A DNA stretch of 64,000 nt. It comes from Corallococcus macrosporus. GTDB taxonomy: Bacteria > Myxococcota > Myxococcia > Myxococcales > Myxococcaceae. The notes under the pieces were generated by a model. The model saw only the letters and a list, made by a program, of their open reading frames with translations. It was not told the DNA's origin and did no database searches. The stretch covers positions 992,001 to 1,056,000 of the forward strand of contig NZ_JAFIMU010000007.1 of assembly GCF_017302985.1 (NCBI RefSeq). Direction: 5' to 3'. Shown piece after piece: positions 11,406-20,368 of the stretch; within the stretch, counting starts at the first letter, position 1; each line of letters starts with the position of its first letter. The position numbers and the translations under genes were made by a program.

Positions 11406-12841
11406 CCGACGCTCCCTTCCAGACTCACGCCCAGGAGCTTCTGCGCCTCCACGGCGAACTCCATGGGCAGTTCCTTGAAGACCTGACGGCAGAAGCCGTT
11501 CACGATCATCGACACCGCATCCTCCTGCGAGATGCCGCGCTGCCGGCAGTAGAAGAGCTGGTCCTCGCCAATCTTCGACGTGGACGCCTCATGCTCCACC
11601 TGCGCGGTCGCGTTCTTCACCTCGATGTACGGCAGCGTGTGGGCGCCGCACTCGTCGCCCAGCAGGAGCGAATCGCACTGCGTGTAGTTGCGTGCGTTCG
11701 CCGCGCTCTTGAGCATCTTCACCTGGCCCCGGTACGTGTTCTGCCCGCGGCCGGCGGAGATGCCCTTGGACACGATGGTGGACCGGGTGTTCTTCCCGAT
11801 GTGCACCATCTTCGTGCCCGTGTCCGCCTGCTGCCGGTGGTTGGTGAGCGCCACCGAGTAGAACTCGCCCACCGAGTCATCCCCCTTGAGGATGACGCTG
11901 GGGTACTTCCAGGTGATGGCCGAGCCCGTCTCCACCTGCGTCCACGAAATCTTGGCGCGCTGGTGCGCGATGCCGCGCTTGGTGACGAAGTTGTAGATGC
12001 CGCCCTTGCCTTCGGCGTCGCCCGGGTACCAGTTCTGCACCGTGCTGTACTTGATGGACGCGCCGTCCATCGCCACCAACTCCACCACCGCCGCGTGCAG
12101 CTGGTTGGTGTCGCGCATGGGCGCGGTGCAGCCCTCCAGGTAGCTGACGGAGGCCCCTTCGTCCGCGATGAGCAGCGTGCGCTCGAACTGGCCCGTGTCC
12201 GCCGCGTTGATGCGGAAGTACGTGGACAGCTCCATGGGGCACTTCACGCCCTTGGGCACGTAGCAGAACGAACCGTCGCTGAAGACCGCGGAGTTGAGCG
12301 CCGCGAAGAAGTTGTCGGAGAAGGGCACCACCGTGCCCAGGTAGCGCTCCACCAGCTCCGGGTGCTCGCGCACGGCTTCGGAGAACGAGCAGAAGATGAC
12401 GCCCGCCTTGTAGAGCTTCTCCCGGAACGTGGTGGCCACCGACACGGAGTCGAAGACGGCGTCCACCGCGACGTTCTGCAGGCGCTTCTGCTCCTCCAGC
12501 GGGATGCCCAGCTTCTCGTAGGTGCGGAGGATTTCCGGGTCCACCTCCGACAGGCTGTCCTTCTTCGGCTTCTGCTTCGGCGCCGAGTAGTAGCGGATGG
12601 CCTGGTAGTCGATGGGGTGGTACTTCACCGCCTGCCACGTCGGCTCCTTCAGCGTGAGCCAGTGGCGGTACGCCTTCAGGCGCCACTCCAGCATGAAGGC
12701 CGGCTCGTTCTTCTTCGCCGACAGCACGCGGATGACGTCCTCGTCCAGCCCGGGGGGCAGCGTGTCCGCCTCCACCTGGGTGACGAAGCCCGCCTGGTAG
12801 CCCTTGCGGGTCAGCTCCTGGATGGTCTCGGTGCTGCTCAT
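11402..12841 (-). CDS. sufB: SufB, Fe-S assembly scaffold subunit
   Basis: A 479-residue SufB, the main scaffold on which the cluster forms in the SufBC2D complex. Highly conserved segments are readable: [51 protein letters not shown] and the C-terminal YCRQRGIS. Length matches the family. The start overlaps the end of the upstream regulator gene by four bases (ATGA), tying regulator and scaffold expression together. Confidence 0.96.
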
Positions 12842-13335
12842 GAACGGACTCCCGTGACGGAAGGAGGAAGGGCCGCGGACGTCGGCAGGCCCAGGCCCAC
12901 CAGCCGCTCCGGCATGCGGGGCGCGGGCGCGCGCAGGTCCGCGAGCGTCAGCTTCCCCAGCGCTTCCTGGATGGCTTGATTGATGAGGCGCCAGTGGCCG
13001 CGCACCTGGCAGACGGCCTCCAGCTCACAGGGGCCGGCGGGCTTGCCCTGGTGCTGGCCGCACTCCGTGAGGGACACCGGCCCCTCCAGCGCGGACACCA
13101 GCTCCGCCAGCGAGATGGCCTCCGCCGGACGCGACAGGCCGTAGCCGCCGTTCGCCCCCCGGTGCGACACCACCAGCCCCGCCTGCAGGAGGCCCTTGAG
13201 GACCTTGCTCGCGGACGGAAGGGCGACATGCGTGCGCGCCGCCAGCTCTCGCGTGGTACGGGTTTCCCCGTCCGCGCGTGCCAGCTCGGCCATCAGCACG
13301 ATGCCGTAGTCGGTCATCTTGCTCATCCGGAGCAT
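12838..13335 (-). CDS. Rrf2-family SUF operon regulator
   Basis: The 165-residue product is an Rrf2/IscR-like winged-helix regulator of the kind annotated as SUF system Fe-S assembly regulator. It begins [15 protein letters not shown], has the recognition-helix region ([17 protein letters not shown]) and the wing GANGGYGL. A Cys cluster for a sensing iron-sulfur cluster is visible downstream (C in LTECGQH, then [10 protein letters not shown]). The ATG at 13333-13335 is preferred over an upstream ATG at 13422 because GAGGAG precedes it and the extra 29 residues look non-coding. As the first gene of the suf operon it probably represses its own transcription according to Fe-S status. Confidence 0.9.
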   Translation of the reverse strand: MLRMSKMTDYGIVLMAELARADGETRTTRELAARTHVALPSASKVLKGLLQAGLVVSHRGANGGYGLSRPAEAISLAELVSALEGPVSLTECGQHQGKPAGPCELEAVCQVRGHWRLINQAIQEALGKLTLADLRAPAPRMPERLVGLGLPTSAALPPSVTGVRS

Positions 13336-13392
13336 GTGGGGGGTGTCTCCTCGGGGCTGTCCGCGGGCCCGATGCCCGCGACGGCCTCTTAT

Positions 13393-13422
13393 GTAATCTG
13401 GACCACCGCAGTCCACATTCAA
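13393..13422 (-). promoter_or_regulatory. Candidate promoter/operator of the suf operon
   Basis: On the minus strand a -35-like TTGAAT (plus-strand 13417-13422) is followed by an inverted repeat TGGAC-TGCGGTG-GTCCA (13399-13415) and then an A/T-rich segment. The palindrome sits where the -35 to -10 spacer would be, about 65-80 bases before the regulator start, a natural place for an Rrf2 repressor. No -10 close to consensus is visible, so this is an inference from position and symmetry. Confidence 0.4.
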
Positions 13423-13493
13423 ATCGGGGCGTGACGAGCTAGGGTGGGGCCGTCCGCTTTTCGTGTCCGTCTCCCCTCCGAGGAGCCCTACCG

Positions 13494-14693
13494 ATGCGCC
13501 GTCCCCTCCCCCTCCTGCTCACCGCGCTGGCCCTGGCCCTGGTGGGTTGTGAGAAGAAGTCCGCCCCGGCCCCCGCGCCCGCGCCCGCCACGCAGGGCGG
13601 CAGCGCCACCACGGCCCCGCCGGGCCCCCCGCCGGAGGGCAGCATTCTCATTGGCGAGGTGGGCAGCCTCACCGGCTCCGAGGCCACCTTCGGCATCTCC
13701 GCGCGCAACGGCATCGACCTGGCGCTGCAGGAGGCCAACGCCGCGGGCGGCGTGCGCGGCCAGAAGCTGGTGGTGCGCGTCTACGACAGCCAGGGCCGTC
13801 CGGAGGAAGGCGCCCAGGCCGCCACGCGGCTCATCGCGCAGGACAAGGTGGTGGCGCTGCTGGGTGAGGCCGCGTCGTCCGTGTCCATGGCCATGGCGGA
13901 CAAGGCGCAGGCGGCGAAGGTGCCCATGATCACCCCCACCTCCACCAGCCCGGAGGTGACGAAGAAGGGCGACTACATCTTCCGCGTCTGCTTCATCGAC
14001 CCGTTCCAGGGCCTGGTGATGGCGAAGTTCGCGCGGGAGAACCTCAAGCTCGACAAGGTCGCGGTGCTCACCGACAACAAGAGCGCCTTCTCCGTGGGCC
14101 TGGCGGACGTCTTCAACCAGAAGTTCAAGGAGTTCGGCGGCACCATCGTCGGCAACGAGAGCTACTCCAAGGGCGACACGGACTTCCGCGCGCAGCTGAC
14201 GTCCATCAAGAACATGAAGCCGCAGGCGGTGTTCGTGCCGGGCTACTACACGGACGTGGGCATCATCGCGCGGCAGGCCCGTGAGGTCGGCCTGCGCGTG
14301 CCGCTCTTGGGCGGGGACGGCTGGGACTCCGACAAGCTGTACGAGCTGGGCGGCTCCGCGCTGGAGGGCAGCTACTTCTCCAACCACTACTCGCCGGACA
14401 ACCCGGACCCCGTCGTGCAGAACTTCCTCAAGAAGTACAAGGCCGCCTACGGCAGCGTGCCGGACAGCGTGGCGGTGCTGGCGTACGACGCCGGGCGCCT
14501 GCTGGTGGACGCGATGAAGCGCGCGCCGGACACCTCGGGGCCCGCCATCCGCGACGCCATCGCGGCCACGAAGGACTTCCCGGGCGTGGCGGGCACCATC
14601 AACCTGGACGCCAACCGCGACGCGGTGAAGCAGGCCGTGGTGATGAAGGTGGAGGGCGGCAAGGCGGTGTTCGTCACCACCGTGAAGCCGTAG
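13494..14693 (+). CDS. ABC transporter substrate-binding lipoprotein (branched-chain amino acid type)
   Basis: A 399-residue type I periplasmic binding protein of the Leu/Ile/Val-binding family (Peripla_BP_6). It has a lipoprotein signal with lipobox A-L-V-G-C near residue 19, an Ala/Pro linker, and the typical opening GEVGSLTGSEATFG and NGIDLALQEANAAGGVRGQK. The ligand-side segments PMITPTSTSPEV and VFVPGYYTDVGIIARQAREV are recognisable. It would bind an amino acid or amide in the periplasm, but no permease or ATPase gene is adjacent, so its transporter must be elsewhere or it acts as a sensor. GGAG lies 10 bases before the ATG. It is divergent from the suf operon. Confidence 0.9.
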   Translation: MRRPLPLLLTALALALVGCEKKSAPAPAPAPATQGGSATTAPPGPPPEGSILIGEVGSLTGSEATFGISARNGIDLALQEANAAGGVRGQKLVVRVYDSQGRPEEGAQAATRLIAQDKVVALLGEAASSVSMAMADKAQAAKVPMITPTSTSPEVTKKGDYIFRVCFIDPFQGLVMAKFARENLKLDKVAVLTDNKSAFSVGLADVFNQKFKEFGGTIVGNESYSKGDTDFRAQLTSIKNMKPQAVFVPGYYTDVGIIARQAREVGLRVPLLGGDGWDSDKLYELGGSALEGSYFSNHYSPDNPDPVVQNFLKKYKAAYGSVPDSVAVLAYDAGRLLVDAMKRAPDTSGPAIRDAIAATKDFPGVAGTINLDANRDAVKQAVVMKVEGGKAVFVTTVKP

Positions 14694-14723
14694 CCGCGCC
14701 GGCCCGGCCGCCCGTCCCCGACG

Positions 14724-14909
14724 TCAGGGGATGGGCGACTGGATGACGTAGTAGATGGACTGGAAGTAGGTGCTGAGGGCCCGCAGCAGCTGGACGAGGA
14801 ACGGCCAGCTCAGCACGGTGAAGCCGAAGAAGGCCGCCGTGATGACGCCGTACTCCGACATGGCCTGCCCGCGCTGGAGGGCCTGCTTCAGGCTGGTGCG
14901 CGTCTTCAT
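14724..14909 (-). CDS. Flp-like pilin (class IVb prepilin motif)
   Basis: A 61-residue protein with a short basic N terminus and the motif G-QAMSEY followed by a long hydrophobic stretch (VITAAFFGFTVLSWPFLVQLL). This fits the class IVb Flp signature G/XXXXEY, where a TadV-type peptidase cuts after Gly and Glu is at +5. Flp pilins are assembled by Tad systems. It overlaps the upstream secreted Cys-rich gene by four bases (ATGA) and closes a minus-strand run of TadE/TadG-like genes. No assembly ATPase or secretin is in the window. Assignment rests on the motif and context; the protein is short. Confidence 0.65.
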   Translation of the reverse strand: MKTRTSLKQALQRGQAMSEYGVITAAFFGFTVLSWPFLVQLLRALSTYFQSIYYVIQSPIP

Positions 14910-15154
14910 GGGGCGCCGCCGCCCTTCTTCTTGCCGTTGCGGCACTGGTCCACGCACTTGTCCTTCGCCTGGCCGGCGACCTTGGTGCAGTAGGACTGCG
15001 CGTTCTTCGCCTTCTCCTTGCAGATCTTCTCGAAGTTCACCTTGTCCTCCGCGCAGCGGCGCTCGCAGCTGGCGGCCGCGAAGGACTGAGGGGCCCACAG
15101 CAGCGCGCCCACGCTCAGGGACAGGGCCAGGACCGGGTTCTTGAAACGCTTCAT
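14906..15154 (-). CDS. Small secreted Cys-rich protein
   Basis: The 82-residue product has a clear signal peptide (MKRFKN, a hydrophobic core, cleavage near SFA-AAS). It is followed by six Cys spaced as CERRC, then single Cys residues, then CVDQC, and a Lys/Gly-rich tail. Three disulfides are likely in the periplasm or outside. No family was recognised. The ATG at 15152-15154 is preferred over an in-frame ATG ten codons upstream because GGAGAG precedes it. It is embedded in the pilin-like operon and overlaps the Flp-like gene, suggesting a role in the same envelope structure. Confidence 0.7.
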   Translation of the reverse strand: MKRFKNPVLALSLSVGALLWAPQSFAAASCERRCAEDKVNFEKICKEKAKNAQSYCTKVAGQAKDKCVDQCRNGKKKGGGAP

Positions 15155-15180
15155 CGCTCGTTGCTCTCCCCGCGCCCATT

Positions 15181-16047
15181 TCACGGCGCGGCCTGGGCCC
15201 GCATCAGGGACAGGTGGAAGTCCACCGACTGCTGCGCGGCAGGTTGCCTCAACGTGGCCTCGCCGCGCAGCCCCGTGCGCGTCAGGCTCAACTGGGTCTC
15301 CTGGAAGCCCTCCTGACGGGCCTCCGTCACGCTCCAGCCCTGGTCGCGCAGCTGCGCGAGATAGGCCTGCTCCGCCTCGGGGAGCGTGGTGCCGGGCACC
15401 CGGCCCGACACGGTGATGTTGGTGGCGCCTTCCATGCGCAGCGACAGGGACGCCACGTCCTGCAGGCCCCGGGGCACCGGGATGCCCGAGGGCACCCGGC
15501 CGGCGCGCTCCAGGTAGTTGCGCATGCGCGCCGAGGAGACGAAGACGAGCGTCTCACCGCCCTGGTGCAGCGTGGACATCAGCCGCACCTCGTCGTCCTT
15601 GGAGACCCAGTAGCCCACGTAGCCGGCGTTGTCGTTGAAGCGCACGCCCACGACGGGCAGGCCCTCATCCAGGAGGAACTTGCGGTAGTGCTGCAGCACC
15701 TGGTCCGACGAGTCCTGCGTGGAGAACCACGCCACCGCGATGGGGGTGTCCGCGCCCAGGTAGTCCGCGGCCAGCGCCTCCGGACGGCCGCCGTTGGGAT
15801 AGGGCGGGAAGTACGACAGCGTGCGCGCCAGGATGGCCTCGTCGCGCTTGGAGCGCGTGGGGCCGCTCTGCGCCGCGGCCTCCTGGTCCAGCTCGTCCGC
15901 GGCGGCCTCCGCCCGCTCCAGCTCCGAGCGGGCGCCGCCGTAGCGCACCTCCTCCAGGCCCACGCCCAGGAGGAGGCCCACCACCGCCACCGCCCCCAGC
16001 ACCGCCGCGGTGCGGAAGGCAGGATGCGCGGACAGCTGCTTCAGCAC
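15181..16047 (-). CDS. Single-pass membrane protein of the pilin-like cluster, function unknown
   Basis: A 288-residue protein with an N-terminal transmembrane segment (TAAVLGAVAVVGLLLGVGL), a short helical, possibly coiled stretch, and a C-terminal soluble region. No known domain was recognised. The GTG at 16045-16047 is chosen because GGATCCGGAG precedes it and it overlaps the upstream TadE-like gene by seven bases. A longer frame to 16077 would overlap further. Its embedding in the operon suggests an envelope partner of the TadE/TadG-like proteins, but that is inference. Confidence 0.7.
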   Translation of the reverse strand: MLKQLSAHPAFRTAAVLGAVAVVGLLLGVGLEEVRYGGARSELERAEAAADELDQEAAAQSGPTRSKRDEAILARTLSYFPPYPNGGRPEALAADYLGADTPIAVAWFSTQDSSDQVLQHYRKFLLDEGLPVVGVRFNDNAGYVGYWVSKDDEVRLMSTLHQGGETLVFVSSARMRNYLERAGRVPSGIPVPRGLQDVASLSLRMEGATNITVSGRVPGTTLPEAEQAYLAQLRDQGWSVTEARQEGFQETQLSLTRTGLRGEATLRQPAAQQSVDFHLSLMRAQAAP

Positions 16048-17126
16048 GACTCCGGATCCTTGCACCCCATGTACCACTCGCCCCGCTGCCCGTGCTTGTA
16101 CGTGTCCTGGTTCTTGTCGTTGTCCCAGTCACGCCACTCCTGGTTGAAGTAGCGGGTGCTGCCCTCCTGGTCCACGGTGTTGGCCGGGGTCTGCATGTTG
16201 GCCAGGTGCGGGTGGATGGAGACGTACGGGTTGTTGGGCGAGTCCTCGAACATGTAGAGCATGGTGCCGTCCAGCAGCTCGTCCGTCAGCGCGCTGCGGA
16301 ACTCCTGCATGCTGCCCTTCATGGCCCAGGCACTGCTGACGTTCGAGTACACGTAGTCCACGCGCTCGTAGAACTCACCGCTGGAGTCCGACGGGGAGAT
16401 GTCCGCGTCCTCGGTGAGCGCCCAGGTGTCGGTGATGATGCTCATGCGCTGTTCCTTGAGGAAGTACGCATTGCCGCCCTTGCTCATCTCGCCCTCCTTG
16501 CCTGCCTGGGCATTCACGTGGACGTTCCCCTCGCCCTTCCAGTTCTTCTTGGTCAGCTCCTTCTTGCTGAACTCCGGCAGGAACTGCTCGGGCAACAGGT
16601 AGTTCTCCACCACCGCGCGGGCGGAGCACTCGATGTAGCCGCCGTTGGTGAACTGGCCCTGGTACTGGCCGGCCAGGCCGCCCAGGGACGCCGCGCCGGT
16701 GTCCGGCGCCTCGCACGTCACCTGCTTGGCCTTGTCGTTCATCCAGCACACGTGGGCGACGACCGCCAGGTGGTGGTCCAGGTCCTCGCAGTCCGCGTAG
16801 TTGCTGCCGGACATGACGTCCGGCCGGTCGATGCCGGACTCGTGGTCGCAGTAGGTGAGGCGCGCGTTGTGCTGGACGTTGGAGCTGCCGCCCTGGGGGC
16901 CGGTGCCGCCGCCGCCGCTCTGCTTGAGCCCCTTGGTGTAGTCCTGCGTGGTGAAGTCCCAGATGGTCGTCACCGCGGCCTCCTGGGCATCCAGCGAGTA
17001 GCGCAGGAGGTCATCCAGGAAGAGCGCGTACATGAAGATGGGGATGAGGGCGATCATCGAGAGCGCCATCTCCACGGAGGCGGCGCCCCGGACGCGGCGG
17101 CGGGCGGTCAGGAGAGGAGCGCTCAC
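16041..17126 (-). CDS. TadE-like protein
   Basis: A 361-residue protein with a short basic leader, the motif G-AASVEMAL and a hydrophobic helix (SMIALIPIFMYALFL), as in TadE/pseudopilin proteins of Tad systems. The large C-terminal region (about 300 residues, several Cys pairs, Gly/Ser-rich loop) is much bigger than an ordinary pilin and probably forms an exposed globular head. The start overlaps the upstream TadG-like gene by four bases. Annotation as TadE-like rests on the N-terminal 50 residues. Confidence 0.75.
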   Translation of the reverse strand: MSAPLLTARRRVRGAASVEMALSMIALIPIFMYALFLDDLLRYSLDAQEAAVTTIWDFTTQDYTKGLKQSGGGGTGPQGGSSNVQHNARLTYCDHESGIDRPDVMSGSNYADCEDLDHHLAVVAHVCWMNDKAKQVTCEAPDTGAASLGGLAGQYQGQFTNGGYIECSARAVVENYLLPEQFLPEFSKKELTKKNWKGEGNVHVNAQAGKEGEMSKGGNAYFLKEQRMSIITDTWALTEDADISPSDSSGEFYERVDYVYSNVSSAWAMKGSMQEFRSALTDELLDGTMLYMFEDSPNNPYVSIHPHLANMQTPANTVDQEGSTRYFNQEWRDWDNDKNQDTYKHGQRGEWYMGCKDPESC

Positions 17127-18661
17127 AGGGCCAGGTCCTTGGCGCCGGCGAGCTGCGCGGCGTCGCCGTTGCCGGCGCGGTTGAGCACCTTCGCGGCCTC
17201 CTGGGCCGTGAACGGGTGCAGCTTCACGCGCCAGTAGGGGTTGAAGAGGCCCGGGGCCTCCTTCCAGCCGTTGGGGCCCAGGCGGTGGTAGTAGACCAGC
17301 GCCTTGGAGAGCGCCGCGCCCTCGCCGGGCGCGAGCTGCAGCTGCCCGTCGCCCTGGGCGCCGTGCGTGAGCGTGAAGGAGCCGCTGGCGTTGAGCTCCC
17401 AGGGCGCCTTCTTGGGGTCCCCCACGAAGAACTGCTTGGTGACGTAGCTGTAGACGTGCGGCTGGCCCCAGTCCGTGTCGGGGCTGTCGTCGGCGCGGAA
17501 CTTCATGAAGCAGTTGCCGGTGCTCGAGCAGGACATCAGGTCCTTGGTGTTGATGCCCTTGAACTCGTCGTGCTGGCCGGAGTGCGCACCGGAGGGCTCG
17601 TGGCTGCCGCCGTTCTCACTGCTCTCCACCAGGGCCTTGTACGTGCCCACGCCGAAGCCGTGGCGCCACTGCGAGATGAGCGTGCCGTGCTCGTCCGCGA
17701 CGACGACCTTGCCCTCGTTGCCGGTGACCTGGCCGGGGCCGTGGATGTTGCTCTTGGTCTGGGCGACCTTGGCCGTGCCCTGGTGCCCCACGACCATGTG
17801 CGTGCCCTCCTGGGGGATGTCCTTGAGCAGGTCCTTGATGAAGTCGCTTTTGAAGTAGGTGGGCAGCCCGTTCATGATGACGGGCAGGCTGCGGTTGGCG
17901 GCCCAGCCGGGACGCGAGGCGTTGGAGATCTCCGTCATCACCTGGGCGCGCGCCTTGTTGCTGGAGCCGGAGCGCGAGCAGTTCATGCCGTCCACCGCGC
18001 AGTCGAACTCCTCCGCGTTGAGCCCGCCCACGGACGAGTTGAGCGCGCTGGCGCCGGGGACGTTCCAGTCGGTCAGCTGCGACAGGCTCGCGGACTGCCC
18101 GCTGCGCACGGCGTTGCGCGCCTTGTTGTGGGCGGACTTCTGCGACTCATGGATGTCGTTGGCCATCTTGTTCAAATCCTGGATGACCTTGTTGAACTTC
18201 TCCTCCACGTCCTTGACCTTGGAGTCGTAGTCGCTCGCCTTGGAGCTGTAGTCCATGGCGATCATCACCGCTTCCAGCGCGTCGAAGCAGTGCTGGAAGT
18301 TGTAGGGCGGGCACTGCGCCACCTCCAGGGCCGCGACGAGGAAGAAGCTCATCATGCCGGCGCGCATCATGTCGCCCGTGGCGCTGGCGGCGGCCATGTA
18401 GCCGTGCGCGGACGTCATGCCCACGTAGCTGGACGCGATGGCCCGGTTGCTGGCCGCGTAGTAGTTGAGCGCGCGCGCCTCCACGACGCCCATGGAGTAG
18501 GCGAGCGCGTCGCTGTGCTGCTGCAGGCTCATCTTCTCCCGCAGGGCGTGGCTCAGGTTGAAGCTCAGCGTCGACATCAGCGCGAGCAGGAGGAACGACA
18601 GACACGCGAGCACCAGGGCCTGGCCCCGGTGGCGGCGCTTGGGCCGGGAGGCGGACCTCAC
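17123..18661 (-). CDS. TadG-like pilus assembly protein
   Basis: A roughly 512-residue protein. Its N-terminal RHRGQALVLACLSFLLLALM followed by LREKMSLQQHSDALAYSMGVVEARALN matches the Tad domain of putative Flp pilus-assembly TadE/G-like proteins, where LQ-x-x-x-D-A-x-A is the hallmark. The remainder is a long extracytoplasmic region. Two starts are possible: GTG at 18659-18661, overlapping the upstream stop by four bases as elsewhere in this operon, or ATG at 18689-18691. I chose the GTG; neither has a strong ribosome site. Confidence 0.75.
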   Translation of the reverse strand: MRSASRPKRRHRGQALVLACLSFLLLALMSTLSFNLSHALREKMSLQQHSDALAYSMGVVEARALNYYAASNRAIASSYVGMTSAHGYMAAASATGDMMRAGMMSFFLVAALEVAQCPPYNFQHCFDALEAVMIAMDYSSKASDYDSKVKDVEEKFNKVIQDLNKMANDIHESQKSAHNKARNAVRSGQSASLSQLTDWNVPGASALNSSVGGLNAEEFDCAVDGMNCSRSGSSNKARAQVMTEISNASRPGWAANRSLPVIMNGLPTYFKSDFIKDLLKDIPQEGTHMVVGHQGTAKVAQTKSNIHGPGQVTGNEGKVVVADEHGTLISQWRHGFGVGTYKALVESSENGGSHEPSGAHSGQHDEFKGINTKDLMSCSSTGNCFMKFRADDSPDTDWGQPHVYSYVTKQFFVGDPKKAPWELNASGSFTLTHGAQGDGQLQLAPGEGAALSKALVYYHRLGPNGWKEAPGLFNPYWRVKLHPFTAQEAAKVLNRAGNGDAAQLAGAKDLAL

Positions 18662-19437
18662 TCTTTGAACGGTTCGAACGGGAAGATGCATTTGTTCTTC
18701 TCCGGAAGTTCCTTCTGGGTGAGGTAGAGGTTGGAGTGCATCCGCATGATGTAGGTGGCGCGGATGGGCAGGATGTAGAGCTTCTTGTTCGCGGCGGCGT
18801 CGTACTTGGACATCTTGTTGACGATGAACTCGTCGCGGTCCGAGTCCTTGCCCAGGCGCAGCACGTACGGCAGGTCCCGGCCGCGCGCGATGTTGTAGAT
18901 GACGACGTCCGCGAACGGGATGGGCAGGCGGTAGTTGAACGTCACCTGGACGCTCAGCTTGGTGCGCAGGCTGTCCGCCCAGCCCTGGTCTCCGGAGGCG
19001 ACCTTCGGATCATCGAAGTCCATCTCCTTGTTGCCGTGGGAGCCGGAGCCCATGTTCCCCTTGATGGGGCCGCAGATGGTGACCTCCGCGAACTTCAGGC
19101 CGTCGGCGTCGCCCATCTCGTTCTTGCCGATGTCGCCGCCCTGGAACTTGGACTTGAAGTCGCTGGCGCTGGTGATGGGCTTGATGATCTCCGCGCCCCC
19201 GCTGGCGGCGGTGCTCACCATGGGCAGCAGCACCGCGAGGGCGGCCTTCTCCATGGTGGGGATGTCCGCGTTGTGCAGCGAGCCCGCGCGCACGGCCTTG
19301 TAGGCCGCGTACTTCGTGAGCAGCCGCGCCTGGTGCATCAGCCCCAGTTGCAGGATGCCCATCAGCATGAACACGAACAGGGGCAACACGATGGCCGTCT
19401 CCACCGCCGCCTGGCCTGACTCGTCGCTGCGCCGCAT
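18658..19437 (-). CDS. TadE-like protein, first gene of the pilin-like cluster
   Basis: A 259-residue protein starting MRRSDESG-QAAVETAIVLPLFVFML: a basic leader, Gly, then Glu at +5 and a hydrophobic helix, as in TadE minor pilins. A soluble domain of about 220 residues follows. It is the promoter-proximal member of the minus-strand series; the upstream 226 bases are shared with a divergent lipoprotein gene. No promoter close to consensus was seen for it. Confidence 0.78.
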   Translation of the reverse strand: MRRSDESGQAAVETAIVLPLFVFMLMGILQLGLMHQARLLTKYAAYKAVRAGSLHNADIPTMEKAALAVLLPMVSTAASGGAEIIKPITSASDFKSKFQGGDIGKNEMGDADGLKFAEVTICGPIKGNMGSGSHGNKEMDFDDPKVASGDQGWADSLRTKLSVQVTFNYRLPIPFADVVIYNIARGRDLPYVLRLGKDSDRDEFIVNKMSKYDAAANKKLYILPIRATYIMRMHSNLYLTQKELPEKNKCIFPFEPFKE

Positions 19438-19624
19438 GCCTCGCCCCTGTACTGAAATACCCCAGGGTGGGAGTCTTCCCGACCCGTTGTGCTGTTACCA
19501 TACCGCCCGGGGGTTCCCCGGGAATCGGCCAAGTGGCCGGGAATGCAGGCCCGGCCTCCAGGCTTGCGGACATTATCGGGCCGGCCGGAGCCCAGGGTGC
19601 TTGACGCTGTGCGTAGGCCATGGT

Positions 19625-19639
19625 TGGCACGCCCTTCGC
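19625..19639 (+). promoter_or_regulatory. Candidate sigma-54 (-24/-12) promoter
   Basis: TGGCACGCCCTTCGC matches the sigma-54 consensus TGGCACG-N4-TTGC at all but one of the fixed positions, with GG and GC exactly 10 bases apart. The predicted start would fall near 19651, at the ribosome site of the lipoprotein gene that begins at 19664, giving a very short leader. It is a match by eye only; a sigma-54 activator is encoded at 40196-41581 but need not act here. Confidence 0.45.
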
Positions 19640-19663
19640 GTTGAGCACAGGGAGACGAATCAC

Positions 19664-20338
19664 ATGAACTGGCATGTGGCGAAGCGAATGGGCGTAGTGC
19701 TGGCGGTGGCGGTGCTGGCGGCCTGCAGTGACGACGGCGACGGGGACGGCAAGCCGGATGGGGGGGGCGGCACCAACACCAGCAAGTCCCTGGGCCCGGG
19801 CCTGGGCTTTTCGAAGGAGGACCCGACGGGTCAGCCCTTCACGCTGCCGGCGGGGGTGACGCTGGAGACCCCCATCATCGCGTACTCGCCGGAGAACCCG
19901 GTGGACTGCGACGACAAGTACTCGGACGAGGCCAAGGGCACGGGCGAGGAGGTGCGGGTGTGCCTCATCTTCAAGAACACCACGAACGGGCCCATCAACG
20001 TGACGCTGCCGCCGGGGCTCGTCCTCGTGTCGACCAACGACGACGTGCAGAACGGCATCATCGTGCAGACGATCACCATCGAGGTGCCGCCGGGTGAGCG
20101 CTACTTCGCCCCGATGTTCGCCTACTGCGCCAACCAGGACCGCTCCACGACGGGCCTGGGCGACCGGTACGTGCTGGGGCCCTCCGTGCAGCAGAAGGAC
20201 TTCCAGGACATGTTCGCGCTGCTGGCGGGCAAGCAGCTCACGCGTGAGAAGGCCGCTCGGGTCCAGAGCGTGGTCCACCACGTGTCCCAGGGCGAGGGGC
20301 TGTCCGCCGCCGACCGCGCCACCCTGCAGGGCCTGTAG
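19664..20338 (+). CDS. Lipoprotein of unknown function
   Basis: A 224-residue protein with a lipoprotein signal ending L-A-A-C near residue 21. An Asp/Gly-rich linker (SDDGDGDGKPDGGGG) follows, then a compact domain of about 150 residues with beta-strand-like segments and two conserved-looking Cys (VDCDDK, VCLIFKNTT). The middle, with KNTTNGPINVTLPPGL, resembles an immunoglobulin-like or periplasmic chaperone-type beta fold, but no family was recognised. ATG at 19664 has AGGGAGA upstream; a longer upstream frame crosses a clearly non-coding A/T-richer stretch. A possible sigma-54 promoter lies just upstream. Confidence 0.75.
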   Translation: MNWHVAKRMGVVLAVAVLAACSDDGDGDGKPDGGGGTNTSKSLGPGLGFSKEDPTGQPFTLPAGVTLETPIIAYSPENPVDCDDKYSDEAKGTGEEVRVCLIFKNTTNGPINVTLPPGLVLVSTNDDVQNGIIVQTITIEVPPGERYFAPMFAYCANQDRSTTGLGDRYVLGPSVQQKDFQDMFALLAGKQLTREKAARVQSVVHHVSQGEGLSAADRATLQGL

Positions 20339-20368
20339 CCCCGCGCCGCGGCCCTTCGTCCGGCGGGC

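Noticed and set aside
19601..19629. TTGACG as a sigma-70 -35 before the lipoprotein
   Set aside because: No plausible -10 at the right distance; the overlapping sigma-54-like motif is better.
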